In this document: positions 30,832 through 41,669 of the stretch, one piece after another
Layout: each line of letters opens with the position of its first letter
How positions within the stretch are numbered: position 1 is the stretch's first letter
From: Philonthus cognatus
Lineage: Eukaryota > Arthropoda > Insecta > Coleoptera > Staphylinidae
Assembly (NCBI GenBank): GCA_932526585.2
Contig: OW052247.1
Span: 49,676,001 to 49,740,000 of the forward strand
Direction of reading: 5' to 3'
DNA length: 64,000 bases
Notes under the pieces: model-generated
Database searches by the model: none
Told to the model about the DNA's origin: nothing
Seen by the model: the letters and a program-made list of their open reading frames with translations, nothing else
Program-made: the position numbers and the translations under genes

Positions 30832-31070
30832 TTTTTTTTTTTTTTTGGTTTGTTTGGCATAGGTATTACCATTCAGCCACTAACCTTGATTTATAATATC
30901 TATATTAACATATATTTCGACTAATTTGGACGTCACAACACATTCACACACATCCATGGAACCGGAGACGAGTATTTTTCGTTAGAAAAATTACTCGCCT
31001 CCGCTGGGAATCGAACCCAGATCACCTCCGTGTCCGATTGGCGAAACCGGCGGCTCAACCGCTCGGCCAG
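30832..31070 (-). mobile_element. tRNA-derived SINE with target-site duplication
   Basis: The minus strand starts ctggccgagcggttgagccg (box A-like, as in tRNA-Ser/Leu) and has GGGTTCGATTCCCAGC (box B and T arm), so transcription by RNA polymerase III is expected from family knowledge. A foldback ggagacgagtatttttc / gaaaaattactcgcctcc follows, and the tail is a poly(A) (T on plus, to 30846). ACAAATTGTTT at 30821-30831 and 31071-31081 is an exact 11-bp target duplication, so both ends are present and the insertion is fairly young. The extra arm and 3' body rule out an ordinary tRNA gene. Confidence 0.88.
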
Positions 31071-31081
31071 ACAAATTGTTT

Positions 31082-31950
31082 ACTCGAATATTATCGTAAT
31101 TTTATATTGTAAAAAACTATAAGGAAAAATATAATATTTTACCAGAAAATTTGTAGGCCATGGAAAAACCGGTAAAAAAAAATAGAAGGAAAAACATGAT
31201 ATTTTACCGGAAAATATGAAGGCCATGGAAAAACTGGTTTGTTCCTATTTGTAGAGACGCTATGATTAGTTTCGTTTAAACTATTTTGTTATCTTTAATA
31301 TTTTATCAGATTTAAGCTATCAGAAGAAAAATCAACAACCCCCGCATAGGTACATGTTTTTTTTATGGTTAAAGCGAAATCTAATATTTTATGCATACAA
31401 CTAAAACTCACTGCGAATAGTGAAATAATTAGCATTCCGATGTAAAACAAACATATGCGTACCTAAGAATAATTTCACAACGTGTAGTAGTAACATGTAC
31501 ACGATGTTTTGCTAGGGCTCGGTAATTAACTTTTTGTTTTATTAATTACAACACATGGAGGAGGAAGGAGGTTACATATTGTTGTTTTAATGTTGTATTA
31601 ATTAAACTTGTTTTGTCTTTAGTGGCGCCGGTTTTTGCCCGGCTTATGAATAACGTATTAATTCTCATTCCGCCTGTGAAATTGAAACTGATAACTTGCC
31701 GCAAAAAAATCACGGTCGGCAATTAAAGACTTGTATGAATTAATTGTTTTTTTTTCCATACAAAATCTTTTCACAAATATTTCAGTCGGAAGCGTTACAA
31801 TATATTTTTCCAAATTATTGAAACATTATTTATTTACGAATTGGCATTGTCAAACTAAAAGTTTGATGATGATAAGTTTTCTAACGTATTATTATCAAAC
31901 TAAAAGTTTGATGAAGATAAGTTTTTTAACGTATTATTATTTTTAGTTTG
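31082..31950. other. Non-coding DNA with small tandem duplications
   Basis: A 65-bp unit (atattttac.ggaaaat.tg, aggccatggaaaaac.ggt) occurs twice at 31128-31245. 31500-31740 is a less AT-rich, apparently single-copy island. 31838-31945 holds a 50-bp duplication (atcaaactaaaagtttgatg). Confidence 0.45.
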
Positions 31951-32115
31951 ATAATAATAATAATAATTCTTTATTAACGGACAAGCCATTTACAAAGTAG
32001 AGCCAAAAACATATAACTAAAATGTAAGACACAAAACATGAATCACAAATATGCACAAAGACACATATGTTAATCTGCGTAAACCACAATAGGGTTATAA
32101 CATTTAGTGCACACC
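31951..32115 (-). mobile_element. LINE 3' tail
   Basis: Minus-strand read ends in ...ctttgtaaatggcttgtccg + ttaataaagaatt(att)n, resembling the tail at 38212 (tggacaataaagattgttatt). Tails of LINEs of the CR1/RTE type often end in such short repeats; no coding part is left. Confidence 0.45.
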
Positions 32116-32382
32116 ATCCGCGAGACTCCTCCTAATAATGATAAATTATAATCACTTTATAATGTCTCAGTTATATAAAGCTTAAAACTGTTTGATTTTT
32201 TAAATATGGGGTATAACGATGTAGAAAGCTATACTGTTAATACTAGTAGATTTATTATACTGGGAATTTTTCTTTTAAGGATACATATCCCGACATATAC
32301 TCTGCAAATGTTCAGTCATTCGTTATTTTTATAAAAGTGTTAATTTTGAAACTTCTAACACGTGTTTCCACTCCTTGATTAA

Positions 32383-32503
32383 GCATGAAGTAAAATTTCG
32401 AGTTTAGAAAAGCCTGAAAATTTGGTTTGGTCGCGTAGCGCGAAGCGCGGAGCGATCAAACCAAATTTTCAGGCTTTTCTAAACTCGAAATTTTACTTCA
32501 TGC
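32383..32503 (-). repeat. GH hairpin, class A
   Basis: Inner stem ggtttggtcgc / gcgatcaaacc (one mismatch), flanks cactccttgattaagcatg and gcgccaggcacataaaacac. Confidence 0.88.
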
Positions 32504-32614
32504 GCCAGGCACATAAAACACTAATTTAACGTTAAGTTCAAAATATACTATTTTCGCATTTTGCTTTAACAGTATATTTTAAACTTCACAATATTTCAGT
32601 GTTTAATACCGCGC

Positions 32615-32664
32615 GCATGAAATAAAATTGCAAGCTTTTCTAAACTCGAAATTTTATTTCATGC
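32615..32664 (+). repeat. GH hairpin, compact deletion form
   Basis: gcatgaaataaaattg joins cttttctaaactcgaaattt: the centre and most inner stem are missing. Paired with the minus copy 111 bp upstream. Confidence 0.75.
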
Positions 32665-32669
32665 TTATG

Positions 32670-33455
32670 ATAATATTTTTACTTTCCCCCGTATGTAATA
32701 CAAAGGGAAAGTATTCTTTTCGTGAAAATTTTCGAATCAAAACTTTTAGCGGAAATATCCGTTTTGAGGTCCCCTGAGTCGAATAAGACCATTTTTGAAA
32801 AATGTCTGTCTGTCTGGCTGTGTGTGGGTCTGTGTGCGCTGTACCGCAAAAACCGCTAAAGATATCGAGATGAAACTTAAAACTTAAGCTTTTTGTTACA
32901 ATCGAAAGAACTGAAAAGCTTTTGGTGAAAATCGGAAAACCGGAAGTGGTACTTTACTCTTAGCGTTTTTCAGTTTTTTCAGATTTTTTCAATAAATGTT
33001 CATCAAACAAAAAATTATTTCAAATAAAAGTTGTAGATATTAGTAAAATGAAGATATATTGTTCATTTACTTTTTGTCATAGCACTCTTAGTTTTTGAGA
33101 TATTTAATAAATAGTGTTTTTTATCTAGTCATTGATTTGTGTCAGTGTGTGTGTTGATACAATTGGAAAATGTTTCAAATAAAAGTTGTAGGTAATAAAA
33201 TATTAAAGATTTTTTGTTTCTTCACTTTTTGTCATAGCACTCTTAGTTTTTGAGATATTCAATAAATAGTGTTTTTTATCTAGTCATTGGTTTGTGTCAA
33301 TATGCGTTGATCCAATTGAAAAATGTTTCAAATAAAAGTTGTAGTTATCAAAAAGTTGAAGACATTTTGAAAATAATAATGCTACAAATATTTTAAAAGT
33401 GATTTAATACGCAATATACGGGGAAAGTACTATGATGAACACATCACCATTTTTT
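32670..33455. mobile_element. Repeat bounded by tactttcccccgtatgtaat and acggggaaagta
   Basis: Left end ttactttcccccgtatgtaa and right end tatacggggaaagtactatg are mirrored. Inside are three units with tttcaaataaaagttgtag, then tcataGCACTCTTAGTTTTTG and a gtgttttttatctagtcat stretch. A related, more decayed copy spans about 61408-62550. No protein recognised; class unknown. Confidence 0.55.
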
Positions 33456-33521
33456 GTATATATATTCTCTATAAAATCGAGTTTCCCGTTAATAAATATA
33501 TTATTACTAGGTATATAAATA

Positions 33522-34490
33522 ATGTATATTTTCGTACAATCGATCTCATTTAAGTCACATATAACACATATTATCAACAAGGCCTATAAAATGTTAGGTT
33601 TAATTTTTAGAATTACATCTGAATTAGCAATTGACACGTTTAGAATCTCATATTTAACTTTAGTTCGATCGCAGTTGGAACATGTTTCAATGGTATGGTA
33701 TCCATATCAAGAATATTTAGTTAACGCACTCGAAAGAGTGCAAAATAAGTTCTTGCGAATAGATCCGATTAAAATGCAGATATAATCTTCTGATGTTGAT
33801 TATAAAGTATTTAGAATCAATTTGGATATCGATTTATTACTATTTCGCAGAAATGTCTTTGATATGTGCTTTCTGTATAAGATTCTAATCGGGTTAATTC
33901 CCTGCTCATCCCTTTTGGGCAATCTTGACTTTTGGCATCCGGGTAAAAGCTTTCTAACTATCTAAGGTTCTGTTTAGAGAAAAAATGAACAGAACATCGT
34001 GCTGTAGTAATAATTCCGTACCCAGATTAATGCACTCAGCAAACTGCTTGCTTTCTTCGCCTAACTTTGACCTGTTTACCAATAATTATTTGTCATTTCG
34101 GAGAGCTTTGATAGTCATAAACTTGGATACAACGTTTTAGGTTATTGTGAATGTTATGATTTGTTGATCTTGCGCATATTTTGTACTAATTTATATGTAT
34201 ATTTTTTATGTCAACTGCAATTTATTGTAACAAATAGGATTTTGGATATTTTATTGTATGGTTCAATGTTCGGCGGTGTGTTTGTGCGGTAGGTGGCTGT
34301 TTCAATGGATATTTATTGTCTTTTTTAGTGGTCTTATTAATTGGGACTCATTGTTTGTAGATTAACAGAAAATAATTTGGTTATTTTTTTTCATCTTTGC
34401 AATTTAGAATTAATTAATTTTATTTACCTAAGAATTTGATTAATGTTAAATATTGTTAAAAATGGTTTATACCCTAAATAAATAAATAAA
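33522..34490 (+). pseudogene. LINE C-terminal fragment and 3' end
   Basis: Open to 33785: SFKSHITHIINKAYKMLGLI, then LTLVRSQLEHVSMVWYPYQE and LERVQNKFLRI, the region downstream of the RT in jockey/CR1-like elements (LVRS-LEY-SVVW-P...LE-VQ--F). After a stop the same frame gives FRINLDIDLLLFRRNVFDMC and FLYKILIGLIPC. A 3' UTR follows and a (AAAT)n tail ends near 34495. The RT itself is missing (5' truncation). Related to the larger LINE at 55.5 kb, which has the same tail type. Confidence 0.75.
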
Positions 34491-34730
34491 TAAATATGTA
34501 TTAACCCATTAAGCGCCATTGATGCGTACACGCAACATTATAAATGTTTGGTTAATTATATTACTAAATAAGTTAATTTGATATATTATATTATTTGACC
34601 TGACTTGAAAATGTATGAAGAAAAATTTCAATATTTTGTTATTTAAATATTTCGATTATTACTCATTTAAAAATAAATAATGTGAGTGCATTTCTGACTT
34701 CACAATATTTGTGTGTTTAATACGCGTGGC

Positions 34731-34847
34731 GCATGAAGTAAAATTTCGAGTTTAGAAAAGCCTGAAAATTTGGTTTGGCCGCTCCGCTTCGCGGAGCGGC
34801 CAAACCAAATTTTCAGGCTTTTCTAAACTCGAAATTTTACTTCATGC
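34731..34847 (+). repeat. GH hairpin, class A, perfect 57-bp stem
   Basis: 117 bp = 57 + 3 + 57 with no mismatch; loop ttc. The inner stem reads ggtttggccgctccgc / gcggagcggccaaacc. Flanks cgcgtggc and ttagtctgggagtgg. Clearest member of the family in the window. Confidence 0.95.
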
Positions 34848-35280
34848 TTAGTCTGGGAGTGGAATCACTTGTTCTAAACTTCATAGTGCACGTTTTTATA
34901 TAAAATCGACGAATGCTTGTAATTTTACAGTACAGGGTGGTCTAATTTCGATGTTGCTTATGGGCATCTCGGTAAATATAAGAGTTAGAAAAAAACCGAT
35001 GGCGCAGTCGCGACCCCTTTTTTTGAGACTAGGATAATGCCGAAAACAAAAATGCACTATCTTGTTTTTTTCAGAAGTTATAGGGCAAAATCGGGTTTTC
35101 TTGATTTTTAACTTTAATTAATATCTTGCGTAGTTTGTGAGATACACAAAAACTATAAATACCTTCTTAAGACACCTTTTTGAGTAGAATCCAGTGGCGT
35201 AGGCATTTTTTTTATTTTAGCCACACATTTTCGAGTTTTAGCCAAATATTTTCTTTTTCAAATGTAAATCATAGTTGGCT

Positions 35281-35330
35281 TTGACACAGTTGAAACGAGT
35301 GTTTTTCACTGATTTCAAAAATATATACTT
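35281..35330. repeat. Short palindrome resembling the joined outer ends of GH elements
   Basis: acgagtgtttttcactgatttc combines the acgagtgtttt end and the cactgatttc end of GH units without any hairpin between them. The other arm of the mariner has the mirrored version at about 38735-38765. Confidence 0.4.
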
Positions 35331-36801
35331 TTATGAATTTATCTTAAATAATAATAATTCTATTTTGAGTAATAAATATTTTATTAGGCAGAACATAATT
35401 TTATTTAAAATATTTATTAAAATTTTTATTTATTAAGAAAAAAACACTTATTTTAAATGTTTGAACTGATAACCATTACTTTTAATGCATCTCTGGCATC
35501 TATCTCTTACAGCTCGATTGGCGTTATAAATTTGATGTTAAAAACATTTTATATAAAAATCATGAAAATGTTGCTCCAATACGTCTAAATTAATTATAGG
35601 CTGCTTGTAAATTTTATTCTTCAGGTATCCCCATAAAAACATCTAACAGTGTCAGTTCTCGAGATTTAGCAGGCCACCTAACTAAGCGGTTTAACGGCCG
35701 GTTTCATAATCAAGTTAAAGCTACTTTAAATATTTAAAGTCGACTTTAATATAAAATTCTGTTTCATAATGCAAATTTAAAGCATAAGTCGGTTTTAAAG
35801 TTAAAGGCGGCTTTCAATAGACAAGCCGGCTTTAAAACTAACCTAAAAATATTCTCAAATGTTAAAAAGAACCAATCGCGTGCTTGACATGGCTGCAAAG
35901 CCAGGGCTATTAATTAAACAGAAAATTGTGTTGATGCATTCAGCGGTACAGATTTCCCCCCCAAACTTTGATTATCAAATACAAATTAAAGACAAAAGTT
36001 TACTTGAATCGACCGGATAAATTTATTAAATTTATTTTATTTCGTTAAATGGTACATTCAGCCAATTCAGCAAATAATTGAATGCAAATTGATACAGACG
36101 TTTTACCTTTTTCGATTGTGACAATTTATTTGTTTTTTATTGCAGTGAATTATGTTGTTCTCACTGTTAACAAGTTAAATCAAACGTGATTCCTCTTTGT
36201 TTGTACAATTGATTCCTTTAATGATTTTAATGGAATTCTTCCTTTAAAAACCTTAACTTAAGAAGAAATAGCGCCAGAAAACAAAAACGAATTGAAGAAG
36301 TTCTCAGTGATGAAAGGTATTGTTGCATTTTTGCATAACGTTAGGAATGGATATTGCTTTTGACGTAAATTTCACTTCAACATAATTTGTTATTTATAAT
36401 TTGTGTTATGTAACTATTCATCATTATATTAAATAAAATACTTAAAAAACCTTCATCATCAGATCGTAAACGTAAAATTTCTGTAATGCAATATGAAAAA
36501 TAGTATTATTTTAATAAAGTGTAATGATTTGAACTAATTTTAACAACATGCGATTTTTGAAAAGAAATTATACTTTGAAGCACAATGAATTTTCTAGAAA
36601 TAATAAAAGGATAATCAAATATTTCAAAACGCTAAAATTAAAGCTGCAAATGTTTGTAATGTGTTATTTATACAGGAAGTTTTTCATTAAAGTATACGTA
36701 TTCCAAATTCAGTTTATTTTCTTTAAATCTTTAGATACGCGTTGTTTTTTAAAAGAGTTCAATTTAAAGCTTTAAATGAGTGTTTTCCATTTACAGATTA
36801 A

Positions 36802-36913
36802 GCATGAAGTAAAATTTCGAGGTTAGAAAAGCCCCGTGAAAATTTGTCTTGAGTCGCCGCGCGACCCGAGACAAATTTCCCAGCTTTTCTAAACTCGAAA
36901 TTTTACTTCATGC
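36802..36913 (-). repeat. GH hairpin, class B
   Basis: Inner stem gtcttgagtcgc / gcgacccgagac with two mismatches. One arm carries gaggttagaaaagcc, mutated without compensation, so this copy is decaying. Confidence 0.88.
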
Positions 36914-36995
36914 GCCACGCGTATAAAACACTAAAATATTGTGAAATTTATGTATATTTGAACCTCACTTGAAATCAGTGTTTTATACCCGTGGC

Positions 36996-37107
36996 GCATG
37001 AAGTAAAATTTCGAGTTTAGAAAAGCCCAGAAAATTTGTCTCAGGTCGCTGCGCGACCCTCGACAAATTTTCACGGGGCTTTTCTAAACTCTAAATTTTA
37101 CTTCATG
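36996..37107 (+). repeat. GH hairpin, class B
   Basis: Partner of 36802-36913 after 82 bp. The spacer reads aaatattgtgaaatttatgt then atttgaacctcacttgaaat, also found before hairpins at 53.3, 53.7 and 55.3 kb. Confidence 0.88.
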
Positions 37108-37239
37108 CTTAGTCTGGGAATGGATAACACTCGTTAAAAGCTTCAAATTGAACTCATCTAAAAAACAACGGATGTCGGCAAATTTATAGCTTATACTCGG
37201 TTTACCTAAAAGAAAAAATCCCAGTATATTATTAAAAAA

Positions 37240-37870
37240 AAAAGTAATGAAAATTCGGAACTTTGAACTTAATGTTAATGTTTTCTTGTCAGTTTTAGTT
37301 TATCGTAACACACTTTTTAATAAAATGTGTATTAAATTTAAAAATTTGGACGTTTTGTTTTATGAATTTACAAGATTCCAGTTAATCTTCAAAATTCTGA
37401 TGATTTTCATGATTTTCTTTAATTTTAAAAATTTGGACAATTTTTATGGCTTTTCGCCAATTTTTAAAATCTCGGAAGTTTTTGTGCATATTCTAAACTT
37501 TCGTAAAATTTTAAAACGTAGACGATATTCATAAATGCCCACGCTTTTAGTTAATTTTTAAATTGTCGATGATCTTTTGGTTAATTTTTGAAAATTTGTC
37601 GGTTTGCGTGAATGTTTAAGATTTTTGTTAATCTTCAAAATTTCGACATCTTTTACGAATTTCTAAGATGGAACAATTGATGTCTTTAATATTTTATAAA
37701 ATAATTTAATCTTGAGGATTTTCGTCAATTTCATGGATTTTTGTTGATTTTCAAACTTTAGGACCTCTTACATACATTTAGAAGATTTCGATTTTCAAAA
37801 TGTTGACGTTTTTCGTGAATTTACAAGATTTTTATAAAAATTGATGATGTCATTTTTTACTGGAAAAAGT
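37240..37870 (+). repeat. Degenerate about 50-bp AT-rich tandem array
   Basis: Repeated loose unit: gttaatttt.aaaattt.gac + gatttt.gtgaattt.c.agat. The same theme fills 41670-42340 and 44490-44870, in each case on one side of a hairpin or mariner end. The 95-codon open frame here is a by-product. Confidence 0.5.
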
Positions 37871-38011
37871 CATAGTTTGTTTGTTCATAGCTTTTCTTAA
37901 TATTTACCATTTTACAACTTTTTATAATATTGATTTTTTTTTAATTAAACAGAAAAACACAAAACAAGCTATTGACAATTGTCGAACGAGTGTTTTCCAC
38001 TCCCAGACTAA

Positions 38012-38116
38012 GCATGAAGTAAAATTTCGAGTTGAGAAAAGCCAGAATTTGGATTTGGACGCGCAGCGTCCAAATCCAAATTCTGGCTTTTCTCAACTCG
38101 AAATTTTACTTCATGC
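38012..38116 (-). repeat. GH hairpin, class C
   Basis: gagttgagaaaagcc / ggcttttctcaactc arms with inner stem ggatttggacgc / gcgtccaaatcc and a tiny loop; nearly perfect throughout. Confidence 0.92.
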
Positions 38117-38211
38117 GCCACGCGTATAAAAACTAATTTATTCTAAAGTTTCTTTTCATTTCACAAAAATGATATAATTATTATTTTTACTTACTGTTTG
38201 TTGTGACATTT

Positions 38212-38400
38212 TAATAATAATAATAATAATAACAATCTTTATTGTCCAACAGATATACCATAAAAGGACAAATAACAAAAAGTATATACAATTCATAAAC
38301 ATAACTGAAGTATAAACAATTAAAATAAGGGTTGTGCAACATTATATAACAACATTATATAATAAATATAACTATAAATAAATAAATAAAAATAACTATA
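38212..38400 (-). mobile_element. LINE 3' tail
   Basis: Plus strand (aat)n then aacaatctttattgtccaac + agatataccataaaaggaca: in minus sense an AT-rich 3' UTR followed by an (ATT)n tail. Coding part absent. Confidence 0.45.
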
Positions 38401-39212
38401 AAAAGGCGGTACCATTTAGTACCTTAAAGTCGACTTTTATTAAAGTGGGATCAGAAATTGATTATAAATCGCATCAATATTAAAAGTCGACTTTGACTTG
38501 AAGTTGACTTTTATTAAAGTCACTTTAACCCAATTATTATGAAACCGGCTAAAAATGTTCCCAACCAACCGAAATTTATATTTAAAATCAATTTGCTCTA
38601 TTTTGTTTCAAGAACAGAACACTGCTGTTGTAATGGAAAAATAATTTAAACTGAGCATACCAATGATCAAAAATATAAGCTAGTACTCTATAGGCACACT
38701 GTTTTTTAAGATAAATTCACAAAAGTGTACATTTTTGAAATCAGTGAAAAAACACTCTTTTCAACTATGATTTACATATAAAAAAATTGGCCATATCTCG
38801 AAAATGTGTGCATAAAATTAAAAAAATGCCTACGCCAATGGATTCTACTTAAAAAGTGTCTTAAAAAGGTATACAATAAGTCACCTAGGCTGCAGTGCAT
38901 CCGGATCCGAAAGGAAGACGGCCCCCACAGGAAAAAAAAGGTATTTATAGTTTTTGTCTATCTTAAAAATTACGCAAGACATTAATTAAATTTAAAAATC
39001 AATAAACCAGATTTTGCCCCATAACTAAAAAAAAACTTCTAAAAAAACAAGATGGTGCATTTTTCTTTTCGGCATTATCCTAGTCTCAACAAAAGAGATC
39101 GCGATTGCGCCTTCAGGTTTTTTCTAACTCTTATATTTACCGAGATGCCCATAAGCTACATCAAAATTAGACCACCCTGTATATACATCATGTATATTTA
39201 AAAGAAAAATTT

Positions 39213-39432
39213 TGGGACCCTCGTGGGTCAGTGAGTAGAGCTCCTGCTCTTGGGCCAGAGGGTCGTTGGTTCGAATCCCACCGGGGGTGCCAGTGAGTGA
39301 ATGTGCTGTGTCGTCCATAATTAGTTGCATAAGCGTGTAAAGAATTAAATACTTAAATGGAATAAATAAAATAAAAAATGACGTTGGCCAATAGTCTACG
39401 TAACTAAGGCCAGGCAAAAGCCAAAACCAAAA
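39213..39432 (+). mobile_element. tRNA-derived SINE with target-site duplication
   Basis: Head gggaccctcgtgggtcagtg + agtagagc gives a box A-like segment, and ggttcgaatcc at 39268-39278 is box B. After ccgggggtgcca comes a 150-bp body and an A-rich tail (aaaaccaaaaaa). AAAAGAAAAATT flanks both ends (39200-39211 and about 39433-39444). It landed at the outer end of a GH-type element (tgtatatttaaaagaaaaat). Confidence 0.8.
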
Positions 39433-39594
39433 AAAAGAAAAATTCAGAGTATGTAATACAATAAGTCATTTATGAATATCATAAAAAGAAGTGCAGAATT
39501 TTATCTAAAATCAACTTTTAGAGTTATCTCTATAATTGCTCGGCCGTTAATGGGTTAAAGGCTAACTAACACATATGATTGTATACGAGTATAT

Positions 39595-39855
39595 AGATTC
39601 TGATTTTTTTTTCCATACTAGCACGTACCGGCGTTGGTCAGTGGAGGCGGCGGCATCCCTAAAATGCAACGTCCCCATAAACTATTTGTACACGCATTAT
39701 TGGACCATAAAAACGTCCTCGAGACGTGCCATCTGCTAAAAATTGCAGGGACGGAAAACCGCAGCCCGTGAATTATCGCCTCCGGTCCCCGACGTCCGTT
39801 TTGTTTTTCCGAAATTAAACGTCGGTTAACTACGCCAAATTTATATACCTTCACA
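39595..39855. other. Less AT-rich single-copy island
   Basis: GC and CpG rise sharply (ggcgttggtcagtggaggcg; gcctccggtccccgacgtcc). No coding signature; candidate host regulatory or exonic remnant. Confidence 0.3.
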
Positions 39856-41545
39856 CATAAATAATTCTAACATTAGCAAAAAATACTCACACTTCTAATA
39901 AAAGAAATTTTGTTTATTAATTGTATTACTAAAAGTATTAATTCTAATAATGAAATGTATATCTTTAAATCTTTCAAGCAAACACAAACGACAGCTACAC
40001 ACAGCCATTATTCATACATTATTATTATTGTAATAAAATATATGTTCAATAATTGTACAAAAAAAAAAATGATTATTTTACTGGGACTACAAAAGGGCTT
40101 ATGCGCCTGGTAAAAAAGGTTCAAGTGTATGGCTAAATCTCATTAACTTTTCGTAAACGTTTGCTGCGTGTAGCAAAATCATTTCATTGGTGTACTATAA
40201 ACAGCAGTATGGATGGATTGATACGTCCCATATGGGTCCCGAGCTCTTTAAAAATTGACGTTAGCGAAAATCTTGTACGCTAAATAAAATCACATTGCGT
40301 TCTGATAAAAATTCTTGATAAAAAAAATCATCATATTTTAAGCTTAAACATTTATGAAAGTCTAAAAACTTCGAATAACATTTCGTAGGTAGCTTATGTG
40401 AACTGACAAAAATCGATAGAGTCGAAAGGGTTTTAATTAACCATTGTCATGAGTATCTCAAAACATTGAAAATTGATAAACGACTAAATTATTAAGCATT
40501 GTGGAAAGGTGTGGGGTTGAAATCGCAAAAAAGTGTCAGAAATATAAAAAAAAAACGCTCAATACCAGAATTTTCATATTACGTCCAGTGACATTGTACG
40601 TTAAAACTGGACAAAAGCAACGAAAAAAATGCGAAAACTGCTAAAAATGATCAAAACGACAACGGCAAATCGAGTTTTTGCCAATTGACTTTTGACCAAT
40701 ATTTTCGTGTCACATTGGACGTATTTCGAGGTTCATAAGATTTTTTACGTTTTGTTGTATTAGGCGTATTTGGATGAGTTTCTTTTTTTCTTTTTCTTCT
40801 TTCTTTCTTCCAATCTTTTTTTCATTCTTTCTTTCTTTCTTTCTTCTTCTAATTCTTCTTTTATATAATATTCGTGCCACTTTTGATGTATTTTGATTAG
40901 TAACACTTTTTGATGCCTATTTATGTAACACAACTATAACACTGAAATGTTCAACTGTTTAAGAGTTACTACATATTTAATGCGAAATATTTAACAGTGA
41001 CAAACTTAAAGGTTACTACATATTTGATGCAACATATTTGACAGTGACAACATTAAAAGTTACTACATATTTAATGTCGCATTTAAAGTGACAAACTATT
41101 TAATTAATATAATCGCATTTTCACATTTTGACAATTACAAAACATGATGTAATAAACAAATCGGCATTTTATTGGATGTGTGTTGATATTTTTTTGTGGC
41201 TGGTATAAAATATTTTCCTATTATTACTGTTCATATGGTTACACAACACGATGATGATGTTTGATGTAATAAGTGGCATTTTATGCCGTGAGCTAATAAT
41301 TTTTTGTTGTTTTAGTTGTGATATTTTTGGAAACATTATTAGTGAACATTTTTAAATGGTTTTACTGTTATTTATGATTTTTTGTAATAATTATAATATA
41401 TTTATGACTATTGTCATTTAGTCTATAATATCACATTTAGATACCAATGTCAGATTAAGTTTATTGTCACATGACAGTTTTCATTCCTGATATTTCCTAA
41501 TGTGAAATGGAAATATCTTCACTTCAAATCAGTATTGAGTACGCT
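39856..41545. other. Non-coding DNA with a CTTT-rich microsatellite
   Basis: Pyrimidine tract of ttc/ctttc units at 40783-40862. At 40950-41100 three loose repeats of aaagttactacatatttaat + g(c/t)g(a/c)a are seen. No gene recognised. Confidence 0.4.
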
Positions 41546-41549
41546 TGGC

Positions 41550-41655
41550 GCATGAAGTAAAATTTCGAGTTGAGAAAAGCCAGAATTTGGATTTGGACGC
41601 TACGCGTCCAAATCTAAATTACAGGCTTTTCTCAACTCGAAATTTTACTTCATGC
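41550..41655 (+). repeat. GH hairpin, class C
   Basis: gagttgagaaaagcc / ggcttttctcaactc arms; inner stem ggatttggacgc / gcgtccaaatct with one mismatch. Flanks acgcttggc and ttaatctgggaatggaagac. Confidence 0.9.
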
Positions 41656-41669
41656 TTAATCTGGGAATG

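Larger units (their letters stand above)
35695..38549. mobile_element. PIF/Harbinger-like non-autonomous element with TAA duplication
   Basis: GCCGGTTTCATAAT near 35697 mirrors ATTATGAAACCGGC ending 38549, flanked by TAA at 35692-35694 and 38550-38552. Subterminal parts hold repeated ttaaagtcgacttta pieces in mirrored order. A 3-bp TWA duplication is the mark of PIF/Harbinger. No transposase or Myb-like protein recognised. It contains one GH pair, another single GH hairpin, an AT-rich array and a LINE tail. Confidence 0.7.
35440..38650 (-). pseudogene. Mariner-like transposase C-terminal part, split by an insertion
   Basis: The minus strand reads LNINFGWLGTF up to about 38553, then the insert, then RLVRWPAKSRELTLLDVF at 35691 downward, continuing (after a shift) LWGYLKNKIYKQP and finally RDRCQRCIKSNGYQFKHL, ending near 35445. 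It matches the C-terminal region of the transposase at 9903-10241 (WIGRNG..RWPARSPDLT.IDFFLWGY.KE..Y). The reading frame is continuous across the junction if the 2855-bp insert and one TAA are left out. Catalytic-region SPDL has become SREL. The N-terminal two thirds are missing or unrecognisable. Confidence 0.75.
34933..39179 (-). mobile_element. Tc1/mariner-type element with long inverted repeats and nested insertion
   Basis: CAGGGTGGTCTAATTTCGAT at 34933 mirrors ATCAAAATTAGACCACCCTG ending 39179; both sides have TA (34931-34932, 39180-39181). Arms of roughly 500 bp remain similar (aaccgatggcgcagtcgcga vs tcgcgattgcgccttcaggt). The right arm has a private insertion of about 65 bp at 38875-38940. 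A transposase on the minus strand is cut in two by the element at 35695-38549. Confidence 0.85.

Noticed and set aside
30990..31070. tRNA-Ser/Leu gene on the minus strand
   Set aside because: Box A and B are good, but the sequence continues into a SINE body with poly(A) and target duplications, so it is a SINE head.
34731..34847. GC-rich hairpin as bacterial-type terminator or microRNA precursor
   Set aside because: The family is a high-copy repeat with 57-bp perfect stems. Terminators do not apply here, and the stem is longer and more perfect than an animal microRNA precursor. siRNA production remains possible and is mentioned as a test.
39213..39290. Functional tRNA gene
   Set aside because: Cloverleaf arms do not pair well, and the unit has a SINE body, an A-rich tail and a 12-bp target duplication.
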